Origin: Atopsyche davidsoni
Lineage: Eukaryota; Arthropoda; Insecta; Trichoptera; Hydrobiosidae
Assembly: GCA_022113835.1 (NCBI GenBank)
Contig: JAILWY010000025.1
Coordinates: 5,952,001 to 6,016,000 of the forward strand
Direction of reading: 5' to 3'
Length of the DNA stretch: 64,000 bases
Below are positions 46,404 through 59,161 of this stretch, one piece after another; within the stretch, counting starts at the first letter, position 1, and every line of letters begins with the position of its first letter. The notes beneath the pieces were generated by a model, which saw only the letters and a program-made list of their open reading frames with translations, had not been told where the DNA came from and did no database searches. Both the position numbers and the translations under genes were made by a program.

Positions 46404-47815
46404 ACTTTACTTTTTGTTATGGTACGATAATCCTATCTAATCTCCCAAAGAATAAAATTTTACATGACTCAAAATCAGTGCTCTTGTATGAAAAACTATG
46501 ATATAACAAGCATTTTAAGGCTGTAGTTTGAGGACTTTGCTGTTTGCACCAGGGTGGGTCACAAACAATGTAATTTCATGGAGTTGGAAAGGTTTTATAC
46601 TGGACCAGTGTAGGGTGGTTGATCTACACCACGTGGTTAAACGAAAACCAGCAAAGAGGGTATAATTAATGAAACAATCAGGGATGTAGATAGTACTGGA
46701 AGGGTCACAGTGCTTTGGGTTTTATAAACTAGAAGATGAAAGCCTCAAGCAGATAAGTTGTGACGCCATAGGTTATAACAATTAAATCTATATTACATAT
46801 TTTTTTAAATTATGAAATTTTCAGATCAAACATGATTACTTGGATATTCTTTAAATTATATCATTGAAAGTGCTCGCTTAGAAGTAATCAAATGATCAAC
46901 GCGAAGAAACCAATCGAGAATATTTTACTACGAATATATATAAAAAGGCTTCAATAATATTTAAATATTGTAATTCTACAACAATATAAGATAATCATTT
47001 AAATAATCACTGTATTCACATAAATACAATACAATTTAATTCTTGTCTCATAAAAGATAAAAAGATAATAGGGCAACATGTAAGTTGTATTTTAATGGTT
47101 AAATTTGTTTTCATTAAATTTTAATGGGTTTCGAGATTAACAATACGGTATTAAAGGCTTTATTGCGCGGCTGTACGCAGTAATTTGTTGGATAATATAT
47201 ACCTACGTGAAATGTCAAACATATCGTTTTGAATCTCTGAACATTTGTAGCAAGGTGACCCAAAAAAAGGTGAACAAAAGCAGAGTGAGGCTTGTTAGGC
47301 CGAGGAGTAGCAAGTTTCTGGGCACCCGTTACAGAATTGGCTTTTATTGTGTTTTTATTGTTGGTGTTTGTTATAATAAGGCTAAGAAAGAAAAAAAAAA
47401 AAAAGACGTGGGCGCTCCAGGGGTTGTAAACCCGGAGGCGAGGATTAAAAATATCATGACTGTAATTATTGCTTCCAATTATTCAGATGAATATATTTTC
47501 CAAATGCTTTTATATTATAATGAAAAAAAATTATAATGTACAAGTAAATTACAGTGCGTTCGTTGATATAAATTATTCGATCAAACATTTTATGTAGTAT
47601 GTTTGACAAGTTTGTAGGCTTGGGCTGGCGCTGTTACGCTGTTTTCTTGGGTATTAAGCCGCGTCAATTTATAAAATATTCCCCGATAATATTTGCGTCA
47701 CTATTCAAATTGTTTATAAATGAAAATAACTTGATGTTTTCCGAACTAGTCTGTAACCTAATTTGTCATGAGGCGTCTTTGAAATTTACTAAGATATAAT
47801 ATATATATATTTTTT
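46404..47815. other. intergenic, single family P arm at 47641-47672
   Basis: GTTTTCTTGGGTATTAAGCC is a family P arm. The rest shows no gene or RNA. Confidence 0.4.
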
Positions 47816-47862
47816 TTTTTAATTTTTTTTTTATATATATATATATATATATATATTTATAA
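47816..47862. repeat. poly(T) and (TA)n microsatellite
   Basis: A T-run with interruptions is followed by about 16 TA dinucleotides. Confidence 0.9.
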
Positions 47863-48007
47863 GTTATTTCATAACTTTATGAGTCCCTGATGGTCTAACA
47901 GTCTCCAACAATAGAGCCCGGTACGCCTCGCTATTATATCTACTAAACCAACATTTGAGACGGGTCGTTAGTTCTTTTTATTCACTTCCATATTAAATAT
48001 TCACGGG

Positions 48008-48084
48008 GACGCTATTATATCATATTAAGATGCTCGGCCGTTAAGACGAATGGCCGGGGTTCGAATCCCCGCGGTGATTTAACG
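48008..48084 (+). tRNA. tRNA-like sequence, probably SINE head or pseudogene
   Basis: GGGGTTCGAATCCCC (48056-48070) is a perfect T arm with canonical B box. The preceding CGGCCGTTAAGACGAATGGCCG gives GGCC/GGCC pairing with a GTTAAGA loop (TAA at anticodon positions). TCAC at 48000 pairs with GTGA at 48074-48077 as a poor acceptor stem, and the D arm is degenerate. It is unlikely to be a working tRNA. Confidence 0.5.
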
Positions 48085-49299
48085 TCTCTATAACCGAAGT
48101 GAGAGACTTTACACCACTCGCCTATATCGTTGTCAGGAATATTATAACCAATTTCTTTATCTATTCTCAACCTCCATTTAGAGATGGTAAAATTGTTGGC
48201 CCGAGCACAGCGGGGTGGGTTTTTTTTCACCCAAGATTGATATCTTCCTAAGAATGGGCTAATTTTGGTTGATTTAGGGTTTTTAGTGCATTCATACGTC
48301 GTTTATAATTTGATACTGCTTTTTTTAATGTTTTTATTTTGATGAACAGAAGTTGTATATTATAAAGAAATATTGGTCAACTGTAAAATTATACATATTT
48401 TTAAATGAGTTTAAAATTTATTTGTACAGGTATGTCTCGTTATTTAATTTGTTATTTACGAAAATAAAATTCGTTAACTAATTACCATTCGTCATCTTGT
48501 TTTACATCTTGTCATTGTGGATACAATATAATTTTATGTAATCAGAGAATAAAATCATGAACTCCACTTCAGTTTCAGTTAGTGTTCAGTTTTAATAAAT
48601 TCATTACAAGACTTCAAAATAATTCATGAAATCGCAAATAACCGATTCCCGAGTGCAATTGTAAAGGATCGAGGCTTTGTGTAACTTTTGTTTTTCATTT
48701 TGAATTATGTAAATTTTTCAAGCTGTCAGAACTTCGGGAAAGATGGACTCTCTGAGAGATGATCAACTCCACGGGAAGCAGTAACAAGCCAAATCATATT
48801 TCTGAATACACAAATGAAACGTTCTAACTCCGTTTGCATATTTAGATATATTATCATCGTTTAGTGAAAACTCTAGTACTGACAAACCGCAAGTCGAAAA
48901 CATCCATGTTTTCTAAGAAGAGAAAGTTTCAAAATGAAATGTAGATATAAAGAGAACATACATAGATAATTGCAGCTTTATCTAGCTAGATACATAGTCA
49001 AAAAAATTCATCAAAGAGGGCTTTATTTTCAAATAAAGGGCTTTTATGCCTTTTCAATCAATGCTGAATGAGAATGTGATTATTTTTTTAGATTGTAAGT
49101 AATATAGACAGACAAAAGTACATTGCAGAGAATAATAAAATACCATGGGTTTGCCTCATCACAAATGATAGAATACTTACTTATAATGGTAAAAAAGAGT
49201 GAAGTTTCATTATTTGGCCTAATGCAGCTGAAAAAATAAAATAAAAAATAGGTATGAAAAGAAGAAAATAAATATGAATGCGTTATTCGTGGCAGTGGT
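48085..49299. other. AT-rich intergenic stretch, nothing recognised
   Basis: No ORF, RNA or repeat-family match seen. Confidence 0.45.
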
Positions 49300-49570
49300 T
49301 TGAAAGTCGGGAGTGCAGCCAGATTGATAAGACTCGCATCTGTGGATGTTCACAACCTCCTCTGGGGGGCAGTTACGGTGTTTTTGAATAAAATTTCGTT
49401 TAGAGCGTTATTGGTGGAGCCTTCGGCAGGGGCAGCTGCGGGTCATAAGCGAGATGTGTTTATTCTGGCCGTCTCCAGCCCCGGGCTGGCCTGCCGACCT
49501 GACGTCTTGTTCTTGACGAAAACATGACGCAGGTCAGCCCAGCCGACGGGGACTCCCGCACAGGACGAGA
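49300..49570. promoter_or_regulatory. GC-rich island
   Basis: CCTCCTCTGGGGGGCAG, GGAGCCTTCGGCAGGGGC and CCAGCCCCGGGCTGGCCTG (an inverted GCC/GGC word) occur here. The forward frame is open for 75 codons with no recognised product. Confidence 0.25.
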
Positions 49571-51474
49571 GACTAATTTGAAAGCTCAGCTTAGGACCAT
49601 TTGTAGTTTTCTGATTGTGAACATAATTAACGGCGCTGTTATGCTGTTGATACGCTTGAAACCGATGGTAAATTTATAATTTTCCTGCATTTTTTTTACT
49701 AAACATATTGACACATTTTTAACAGCCTCTGGTGCCCAACCGGACACTAGATTACCTGGCGAAATCGTGTCATTTAATTAATTTAATTGTCACTTTACTT
49801 TTCTATGTCGAAAGTTGATATTTTTATAAAGCATTTAAAAAACTATAAACTATATTTATCTATTTTTTATTATTTAATTAACGTCCATTTTCATGGTAAA
49901 ATAAAATCTTGAAGATGTTAAAAAAATGGATAAAATGACGATATTTAATCTTTTTATTCCAATTTAAAAAAAAGACTATTAAATGTTTAGGACTCTTGTA
50001 AAAGGGACATGATGAATCTCCCAATTCCTACACTTCAATCGGAAAAACACATATTTATCATATTAATAGTATTTTTATAAGAAATAAAAATATATTCTGT
50101 TCGGAAGAAGGGATGTATCAAACTTTTAGCATTTAAATTTTTTTGATTGGTGCAGTCGATTTTTCGCAAAACGGACTAGAAAATGATCAAAAAAACTCGA
50201 TTATGAAAATCGACCTTAATTTAAAAATTCTCGCCATCGAAAGTCTACTCAGTATATTAGAAAATTTTTGTGCATCAAAATGTTACGACATCGTATTCAA
50301 AGCAGCTACCGTATTTTTATTACTTTATTGCATCCAAAGCAGCAAGAAAATTCATGCATTGCTCGCAAACTCGCGGTTTAAGTGCAGTTTGAATGCAGGG
50401 GTCGTAATCAGAGCGCTCTTGACAATTATTAGATGCATATAGATGCACTCTCGATGTTAATTTAATGCACCAACTGCATTCGTGAATGAACACGACTGCG
50501 TGTAACGCCTAGCATAAAATTCGAACAGTGTCATTTCTTGTACATTCCAGGTGACATAACAGATTTTACCTGTGGAATATTAAGCATCCCCCATTACCAT
50601 GGTAATGGGTAGAGCCTCGACATGCAGGATAATTTTGAAGGAATACACAATATCTTTATTTATGGGGTGTATGCGCGTTGTTAGATAGGATCCTGAAACT
50701 GTGGGGAGAATTTTAATTCCCGATTGGGACCTCCCGTGTTTGACTATAAAACATAAGCTCCTTTTGTCTCCGGTTAGATTCTACATGTAAACGCGATAAG
50801 GACAATGATGCCAGGAGCTGAAAACTAAGTTTAAAACTAACACAAAGTTAAAGCAGTATAAAAACTAGCTGCACCATCAATCAAATATACAGTTTGCTTT
50901 ATTTGAAATTCAACATCAAAATAGTAATTTTCAATGTCTCTTGCAAACATAATTAAAATTCGGATAGTACATAATTTGTAAATACTCTTTGAAACCTAAC
51001 AATGAAACAATTACTACCTTTTTATTGTACGCTGATTGGTATAGTAAGGAATGTGTATAATATAAGTACCTGTCTGTTTGTAAATAAATATTCTTAAAAG
51101 ATTTCGCCCGTTTTTTTGTTATTTTACAAGCGGCTTGTTTGTTAACAAACAACTTGGAACCTCCCCGAATTTGTTTAATAGGCGTTAATAACTTAATTTG
51201 TCTCGGTTACGCGTTCCAGGAAGGGATGCGGCCGCATTGCGGGGCTGAGGGGATGTTTTTTCTTACCCCTGTCCCCGGTGAAGCCTGCATCTGTCGCAGG
51301 TCTATCCCTACATCATTATAATTGACAAGGTTTAAAAATGAATTACTCTAACTAGTCCAGGGGCGCACATAAAATTGATGAGGTATTTTTTTTTATTCAC
51401 GAAACGACACTGCTCCAGAAAGGTGTATCATATGCATTTTTAGTGAATACTTTTATAATTTTACTTAATCTAAG
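49571..51474. other. intergenic; balanced patches at 50540-50780 and 51160-51320
   Basis: An open forward frame at 50143-50442 is AT-rich, lacks an ATG start, and gives no recognised protein. 50585-50615 holds the palindrome CCCCATTACCATGGTAATGG. 51225-51310 is GC-rich (GATGCGGCCGCATTGCGGGG). No gene is called. Confidence 0.35.
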
Positions 51475-51513
51475 TTCTGCTGCCAGTTGTGTCGCAGCTT
51501 GTTCAGGCAGCTT
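51475..51513. mobile_element. family A MITE, right end only
   Basis: GCTGCCAGTTGTGTCGCAGC followed by TTGTTCAGGCAGCTTAA. Confidence 0.5.
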
Positions 51514-53308
51514 AACGACAGCTCCGAGACCGACGCACTTTTATCTGAAGGCTTCATCTCCCAGCAATTACCTACAAAAACAAGCAGTCCATTGTTCAGC
51601 AATGACTCCACTAAACATTGCGTTTCAGGGATAACGAGGGTGTACCGCGGAATGTAAATTCTAATATTTATTCACGAGGGCTGCCTCATTAAATATATCT
51701 CGCCTAATTGGTTATGTAACCATCTTCAAGCATGTGCTTGAAACATTTTACTCAAACACTTGTGATTTTTTGTGCGATAATAATTAAGTCAGTTAAATAA
51801 CTGTGGCATAAACAAAAATCAGTTTGCGTGTCGTTTCGTAATCAACTATATATTAAGCCTAATACAATATTTTGAAAATCAAAGAAAGCATCATCCGTAT
51901 CTCGTTTATAATGAGATTTTTTTTTTAATCATTAAATATATTTAAAAAAACAGTGAATTCTTAATAAGCTTTCAAAACATATTTTTGTCTTTTGTATCCT
52001 TTTTAAAGTCGCGATGTTCATCAATGGTTATTTTTTAAAATACGCACTAAGCTTTCATTGTTTGTTTTATATATTGATATGGTGTAAATTGGTTTTTTTC
52101 TTATACAGACTGCATGAATATATATTTATATTATATATAGTATATATACAGTTGTAAATTATCTAATTTCATACTAGCATCGATGATTGCCAGGCGGTTT
52201 GCCAGTTGGAGACTTCCGAGAACCGACCCATAACCCATCTCACGTCCTCACGGGTAACGGCCGGCCTGCGTTTCGGTTCACACCACCTCTCCCTTGTTCA
52301 ATCAATTATAATCAGAGATCTGTCTGACGGGGATACGGCCGTACCTGCGACACTACAACCGTTTTTTTATATTTATTAACATAATTTTTATTTACTACAA
52401 ATACACGAGTACATGTATTATAAAATATGTCTTTTAACTAACAAGTAATACAGAGGAAGTATAATAGATAGAATTAAATGCATATGTGAACTGTTTACAT
52501 GTTTTTATACATATAAAATTTTTATATATTAATCACACTGCTTATTTTGATATTTTAGTTTTGCCTTGAGAATGTTGAAATCAAAATCAAAATAAACAAA
52601 TGCGGCCTAATACTTCATAAACTTATTATATATTTTTTTAAAAGCCATTAAATAAAAAAAAATTCTACTAAAAAAGGCTGCATTTTGGCTTCATCCAAGT
52701 TTGACCATAAAATCATTAATAATTACTCATAATTATTATATATCACCATATCTTATATCATTAAATGTTATGTTTTTTTTTATACCAGAAAGTTATTAAT
52801 TTTATAACATTTAAAATTATTTATTTTTATACATATGAAACATTTATATAAAGTTTAAAAAATATAATTCATTATTTATAAAAATAGGTCACAGGCTTTC
52901 AAAAAAACGCAATAATAAGTGGTAGTCTGAATTAAAGATTTATATCTTGTTGCGAACCACATGTTGGGGATCAGCGATCTCGGGTTCTGGATACAATAGA
53001 GTCAATAGGTGATTTCTTGGTCCATTGGTATTATTAATATGTCTTTATAAACAAATCGTGCACGGTTATTATTTTCTATACACTCTGACAACTGTGTTGT
53101 GAGGGATTATTTGAGAACCACCTACAAGAAAAAGCCTCCACGATACAACAAAATGGCCGCGGCAGTCGTTTTCAGTGACGACTGACATTTCCAGAAAGTT
53201 TATAATCAATGCTTTTTAAATGAAACCCTCAAAAGAGGATACACTTAAAATGTTATCAAGTGCCAATATAGTCCTCTTTTGCGTATGGGTGTAAATAACG
53301 CAAAAGGG
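51514..53308. other. intergenic; balanced patch at 52170-52360 and a Pho/YY1-type word
   Basis: The patch has GATGATTGCCAGGCGGTTTG, ACGGGTAACGGCCGGCC and CAATCAATTATAATC (homeodomain core). AAAATGGCCGCGGCAG is at 53150-53165. No coding sequence recognised. Confidence 0.3.
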
Positions 53309-53362
53309 GACGCTATTGGTAAATTACCATTCGGCTATCAGTTACGTCGCAGAGTGTGCGAA
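53309..53362. mobile_element. family A MITE, right half
   Basis: GGACGCTATTGGTAAATTAC, CATTCGGCTATCAGTTACG and TCGCAGAGTGTGCGAAG. Confidence 0.6.
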
Positions 53363-54150
53363 GATATTTTGTTATATCCATGTAAGTTTTATAAAATTAT
53401 GAATTCATTTATTATTTACGTTATGGGTTAAGAGCCGTTTTAGTTTAACTAAAATAACTCATTAAACAAATTACGTTCGTTGAGTCTTTTAAAGCTATAT
53501 TCAATTGGGTAATATTCTGATACTGTAAAAAGTTAATAGGTTAAGATTGTAATGAAAAAACGTTTAAAAAATTGAATCCATTTTATGGTTGGTTATTACG
53601 TATATGACCGATCAAAACCGGCCAAGTCGTCTTGTTAAGTACCTATCTGCACGAATCCCAAACAATAAACCCATAGGTCCGTTTTAAGCTCCATATTATT
53701 GATTTCTCCAAGGCTCCGCAGGCGCGCAATCATACAGTTATAAAAAAATCCCCCCCATAAAAATATAAAGTTATAACTCATAAATCCAAACATAAATTAT
53801 ACAACCAATTAGAAGCACGACTTTCCAAAGAAAACAAAACAGCGCGAAGCCTTTTTTTTACTTTGATTTTGAGATTCTTCGTTTTCGTGATATGCTTTAG
53901 TTAGATATATATTTTTTTTAAATATTGGCATGAGTGCGTAAAACACAAGCAATTGCAACAATAATATATACTTTTAAAAAAATTATTGTGGCTTTGCGTG
54001 AGATTGGTTAGTTTGACTTTTATATTTTTACAATATTTATTAAAAAATATATTTTTTTTCATGATCAAATATTTTCAAATTACATACTAATACACCTTTA
54101 CTTTTTTTATAATTATTGCAGTGGCGTATCAAATATCAGAATATTAAAAA
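53363..54150. other. AT-rich intergenic stretch, nothing recognised
   Basis: No ORF, RNA or repeat-family match seen. Confidence 0.45.
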
Positions 54151-54360
54151 CCGTCTCTGCTCAACGGCATATGTCTAAAGGCGCTTAGCAAGTAATCAAC
54201 GCGAACAAGTAACCAAAAAAAAAAATGATTTAAGTAGTAATTTTATATGAATTATTAAAATAACGTTTCGTAAATCTAAAATATCCAAAGCCTTCTCAGC
54301 TCAACGGCATATGCTCGAGGGCCCATCTAGACGCTTAACAACTAATGCGCGGACAAGTTT
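54151..54360 (+). repeat. two direct repeats of ~65 bp
   Basis: 54151-54215 and 54288-54360 share GCTCAACGGCATATG, GCGCTTAGCAAGTAATCAAC (second copy GACGCTTAACAACTAAT) and GCG(G/A)ACAAGT. The second copy has an ~8-base insertion. Confidence 0.65.
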
Positions 54361-55016
54361 GCACCTCTGTATTGTGTTTTCGCGCCACTTATGCTGTTTT
54401 GTTCGGGTATTTTTATGCTCGTTGGAGTAACAGTCGGATTTTTTGCCCCCTTTGTCCGCCGCCCTGCCCCACTGTGCGCTTTGTGACGGTCCGCGAACTC
54501 GACGCGGTACGGCCCCCCCGCCCAAATATAATATAATGCACTGAAATAATTGGACAATGTATTTATTTTTGGTGTCAATAATACGCTGTTCCAGGGAATT
54601 AAGATGTTGGTATCGGCGACAGGGTGGTCCAAATGCACTAAAATGAAGACAAAAAAAAAAATGTTATTTTTACAAGTTTTCGCTGCCGTTCAAACATCGT
54701 AAAACCTAGCACCCAAAAATCAAATAATTATCACAATTAAATAAATATAATAATAACAATTTATAGATGGCTTTAAAAAAATAATTATTTATTTAACTTG
54801 TTTATCAAAAAAATTCGGTTGACCACTGTGCGCTTTCAGTAAGAAGCTCCTACTCGAGGCATGTGACAAAATCAACAGTCGCAAGGAATCGACGCACAAA
54901 GCGCACAATGGTTCGCCGGCGAGGCACAATGGACACAAATAAAGACATTATTAACGCCTCTTTTCTCATTCTAGGAGCCGTGAAATATATTGTGGAGTAC
55001 ACAATGCACGGTCATT
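54361..55016. promoter_or_regulatory. candidate regulatory cluster with Sox-type words and repeated TGTGCGCTTT
   Basis: CTGTGCGCTTT occurs at about 54473 and 54826, and its inverse AAAGCGCACAATGG at 54898-54911. Two ACAATGG words (Sox-type) lie within 25 bases of each other near 54905-54935, followed by ACACAAATAAAGACATTATT. 54420-54530 is GC-rich. No coding sequence recognised. Confidence 0.35.
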
Positions 55017-56395
55017 AAGATTTCTTGGCAGATATTTTTTTAGCGTATTTTTGTTATAAACAATTTATTTTGGCTATTAACTTTTATTTCACATAAAGTA
55101 CTACAAACACATAAAATAATATACTCGGAAAGATGTACATACATAAAATAGAGATTTTTTAAAATAAATATCACTGTCTCTAAGCCATTTTATCAACATA
55201 GTTTTGATTTGACTAAGACTCGGCGTACTTTGAATTTGAAACCAGTTGACAAGATATAAAAAAATATTGACTATAATATAGTAAATGCAAACATTATTTA
55301 TATATATATATATATATATTCTAATAGTTTTTGGAGCTGATGAATAGATACGTCCTGACTTCATCAAGGTCCGTTACATCCTTAAAAAAATAAGTAATCT
55401 AGTATGCATGATCCAAAATATGCCAAAAGAGTGACGTGTCTAGGAATTTGATGATTTTTAGGTTTCATGGATGGTTCTTGGTGTTTTTTGAAATGGGACC
55501 ATCTTCAGGGATATTTTTGACGGGTTACAGTTATTTACATCCGTTTGTAGTTTTGCAGAAAAGTCAATAAAATTTGTAAGGTATAAAGGTCTGATTAATT
55601 GTGGATCAAATAACTCATTGCATAAATACAGTACCTCAGTATGTGGTCTCTGCCTTGTTGAATGCCTAAAGATACCTGGAATAGATACGCTCTAAATTAT
55701 CAAAGAGACAAATCATGGTATCTCATGGGCAGATGTTTTTAAAAATACATTGTCACCCCGGCAGACTTAAAATTAGTTTCTAATTTTTATAAGCAAGTAA
55801 TAAGTCTTCCTTGTTATTCCTTTGGTAGCACCTTAACAAAAACCGATCACACAATGGAGAGAAAAGAGAATCTCCAGCGTTGAATGGCTCCCGATGCGTC
55901 AGTATATTTAAACATAATTTATTTCTCATCGCTTGCGAAAAGGACCAACTGCAAAAAAAATATTAGCCGGCGCTACCAACATAATGGTTGCTTATTATGT
56001 CTCATTTCAGGCTATTGACTCCGCACAATGGGATGCTAGTTGTCGATATTGCAGTCGATTCAATCGATGGGTCCTTTGTAGGAGACGATGGGGAATATAA
56101 TGGATGGAGAGGTGTCAAGGTGCTTTGGAACGGCAACACCTAGATCGTTTTCGAACAGATGTCGCTATGGAGTTAGTGGATGATTGAAAGATAACAATGC
56201 TTTTGCGGTCGGAAACGTAGAGTAGAACTCTGTGGGTTGTTTACAAATAAGGCTTTAATATATTTTGTATTATGCGATAAAAGCATGCAACTAAATAGGT
56301 ACAAGGGGTAATTTTTAATAGAATGATGTATGCTTAAAATAAATTTAAAAAATCTTATTATTTTAATGCAAATATCGATATCATTTGGTTAGGTT
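55017..56395. other. intergenic with a family P-like copy at 55448-55500 and a (TA)n tract at 55298-55320
   Basis: On the minus strand 55500-55448 reads CCCTGAAGATGGTCCCATTT, then ACACCAAGAACCATCC and ATGAAACC, the CTGAAGATG...GAAAC layout. The rest shows no gene. Confidence 0.4.
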
Positions 56396-56850
56396 AAAAC
56401 CGCCATAATATCAATAGAAAGATTATGTATTCCCACACATTTTAATGCGTCATTAAGTAATTAATCAATTAATATATACATATGCAAATATGAATTAATA
56501 CAACCTATGTTTGGCTTCTATCTATACTTACAAGATTTTTTCTTCTTCAAAGGAGGTTGGCGACCATCTCACTAAGCATAAATGTATGCTGAATTAGCGT
56601 TCATGGTTTTCTAAGGGGAAAATAGTGTAATGGGTCTTTGAGTCCTTCTACACCACAGTTTTATATTTAAAAAAAAAAGTCTGCGTATCCTTACTTCCCT
56701 AAAGCATTATTATATAGTTATTTCCATACAAAGCTCTAGCATTTAGATATGATACTCCTTACAAAAACAATACTACACTACCTGAGCACATCCCTCCACA
56801 ATCATTCCAAGTCCACTACTCCATTACCGATCCTTTACACACGCTCAGAG
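56396..56850 (+). mobile_element. family R copy, near full length
   Basis: Partner of 44571-45050, with small indels only. It contains GGAGGTTGGCGACCATCTCA, GGGAAAATAGTGTAATGGG and CCACTACTCCATTACCGATC. Confidence 0.85.
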
Positions 56851-56919
56851 CAAGTAAGAACTATTCTTTGATATATTAAAATGACCTTAGGCTTTTGACA
56901 GTCGTTGTTATTAGATCCG

Positions 56920-57150
56920 CCGCGTTCTTGGGTGTTGTGCTGGTTCTGGTCTAAAGTTTCCGACGTTTCAGTCCCGGTAGAGCATGTGACCGTGCCTCGA
57001 TGCGACCGTGCTAATATTTAAATTAAATATATATATATACAGGATGGTTTCCAGGGTGCATTTGTATTCCCGGGGCGGAAGCGAGGCGTGTTCGCGGAAC
57101 CGTTTACTGTATCGCGGATGGCGTCATGCAACCGGTGCGAAGGAAAGTAC
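56920..57150. mobile_element. family P-like arm and adjacent ATATACAGGATG repeat
   Basis: CGTTCTTGGGTGTTGTGCTG with CCGACGTTTCAGTCCCGG at 56925-56980 is P-like. A (TA)n tract leads to ATACAGGATGGTTTCCAGGG at 57040, which resembles the ATATACAGG words at 60.85 and 61.07 kb. 57070-57150 is GC-balanced, not assigned. Confidence 0.4.
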
Positions 57151-57376
57151 ATGCACCACTTACAAGTCGAAAAACCTACGTGATACAAATTATAATCTAT
57201 ATTAAAATATATATTAAATAATAATAAATTTACAATACAAAACATATGTAAATTACATATCAACGTGTCATTAATTTTTGATCAAACATTACATTTTTAT
57301 CACTGTCATATCGCGATCAACTCTATGACGTCACTACTAGCAAAGTTCTTCAAAAGTTTTCATTCAACAATTTGTA

Positions 57377-57475
57377 CTCGTCTTCTTCGGGTGGCTTTTC
57401 TCAGATGAGGTTGACGAGTATACTTATGCTGAGCCAGTGTTCATAAAAAAAACACTCTACGAGAGCAAAATAATG
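57377..57475 (+). mobile_element. family R fragment
   Basis: TTTTCTCAGATGAGGTTGAC, GAGTATACTTATGCTGAGCC and AGTGTTCATAA match the start of family R, with an internal deletion. Confidence 0.6.
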
Positions 57476-57769
57476 CCTGATTTAAAGTTGTACGACAAGC
57501 TTGTAATAATTATGATATGTAAATGTGCCTGGTAGCAATGGGCATTATTGAGCTGAGGGAGGCCCAAATGACACTGTATCCGCGTCAAGCATAAGTAGTC
57601 ATATAAATTTTGCTCGTTACCCATATCGTGCACGTACTGAAATATACCACCCAATTTGTATGTACCAGCCACTTCGCAATCATGTCAACATGAAAACGGA
57701 CTTTTTGATGAATTAGCGATGACGTCACAGCCGGAGCGCCGCTTAAGTATCCTGCTTTTACAGTCGCAA

Positions 57770-57920
57770 TTAAGCTGCCTACACACGCCGCAGCACAGCC
57801 GAAAACCAAACCGTGAGCGTGACAAATAAATCCTCTCTTGCGTTGTACAAAATAAGACAACGCTATTGGCTAGTTGCCGTTCGATTGTCGGTTGTATTGC
57901 AGGGCGGGTAGGCGGCTTTG
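57770..57920. mobile_element. family A MITE, complete
   Basis: TTAAGCTGCCTACACACGCC and GCAGGGCGGGTAGGCGGCTT are inverted. GCACAGCCGAAAACCAAACC and GCCGTTCGATTGTCGGTTGT are subterminal partners, and AACGCTATTGGCTAG is internal. Confidence 0.85.
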
Positions 57921-59088
57921 GCGTTTCGTGCAAGTGGGTGGGAACCTGCGTGCACAGCGAGAAAGTAAACGACTCGCCACGCTACGTAATATTGAATGAC
58001 ACGCTTGTAATGACCGTTCTTGGCATATGTGTTATTACCGTAATCGATATTAAGATATCGTGACAGAACTCTGTCGATCAGGCGATATTGAAAGGTAGAT
58101 CTTTAATCGTATTTTTTTATGTCAGATAATCAACTACGCACATATTAATTTTATTTTATACAGCCTTGCAGTTTTGAGTTATATAGACACGCGATGAAGC
58201 ATTGATGCACTGAAATTTATGGTTTTTACATAAGTTTGATACAACATGCATTTTTGAAAGCAAGGCTTTATAAAGGAATACATGTCGTGGGATACAGTTT
58301 ATGCGACCCTTTATAATAATCCGAATCACATCACGTCCCTGCAACAACTCTCCGTCTCCGTTGGCTGGTGACTCCTGGCATGGGCTGCAGCAGGATGGAG
58401 GCGCCGGCTGCATCAGGTCATAAGTGCCCCGATGACGACTGTTAAAGTCATTTCATTGGCCATCAATTTCAGCAGTAAACTTCAGCTCCCCGTGCAACCA
58501 GCAATGGCTTTAAACGCACCCCGCTTTTGCAACCGACCGATTTAGTATATTTATTTTTATTGTACTTGTAAATAAACTCCAGGAGCGAGCATTGCTTGTT
58601 TTGAAGAAAAAAAACGCATATAAATATTATTTTATGTGTAGGCCGCTTTAGTTGTATCACGTGGCGAGTCATTGCCTCTCAGATTTTTCTACATAAATTT
58701 AAACCTAATTACTCTCTCGTAACTAAAATTAAGCACTTCTTAATTGGATACGTTCTTGGTGTTGTCGACGCTATTTTTTTTAAATTTTAATGTTAAACCT
58801 CCAAGTTCTTCAGTAATCAGCTGTGAAATGCATTTCAGTCACGTTTCACATGTATGAATGTTCAATTAATCTGAATTAAGCACCAGCACGCTCTTATTTT
58901 ACTATAATTGTGCTGTGTGTGCATAATTAAAATGTTTTTATGACGACATTAATTTGGAAGTATATACCAAAAAAAACGAACTTTTTTATTGATTATTGAT
59001 TTTTTGACTGAAAATTATATTTTTTAAATTATGACGCGACTGGTTTAGCCAACATATTTAAGCAGAGCAATACTTCTACAACACTTAA

Positions 59089-59095
<7 letters not shown>
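57921..59095. other. intergenic; small GC patch at 58335-58420
   Basis: The patch (GGCTGCAGCAGGATGGAGGC) has no recognised product. The rest is AT-rich. Confidence 0.4.

Positions 59096-59157
<62 letters not shown>
59096..59157. repeat. (TA)n microsatellite
   Basis: About 31 uninterrupted TA dinucleotides. Confidence 0.97.

Positions 59158-59161
<4 letters not shown>

Noticed and set aside
50143..50442. Forward open frame of 99 codons
   Set aside because: No ATG start, AT-rich codons, no similarity that I recognise.
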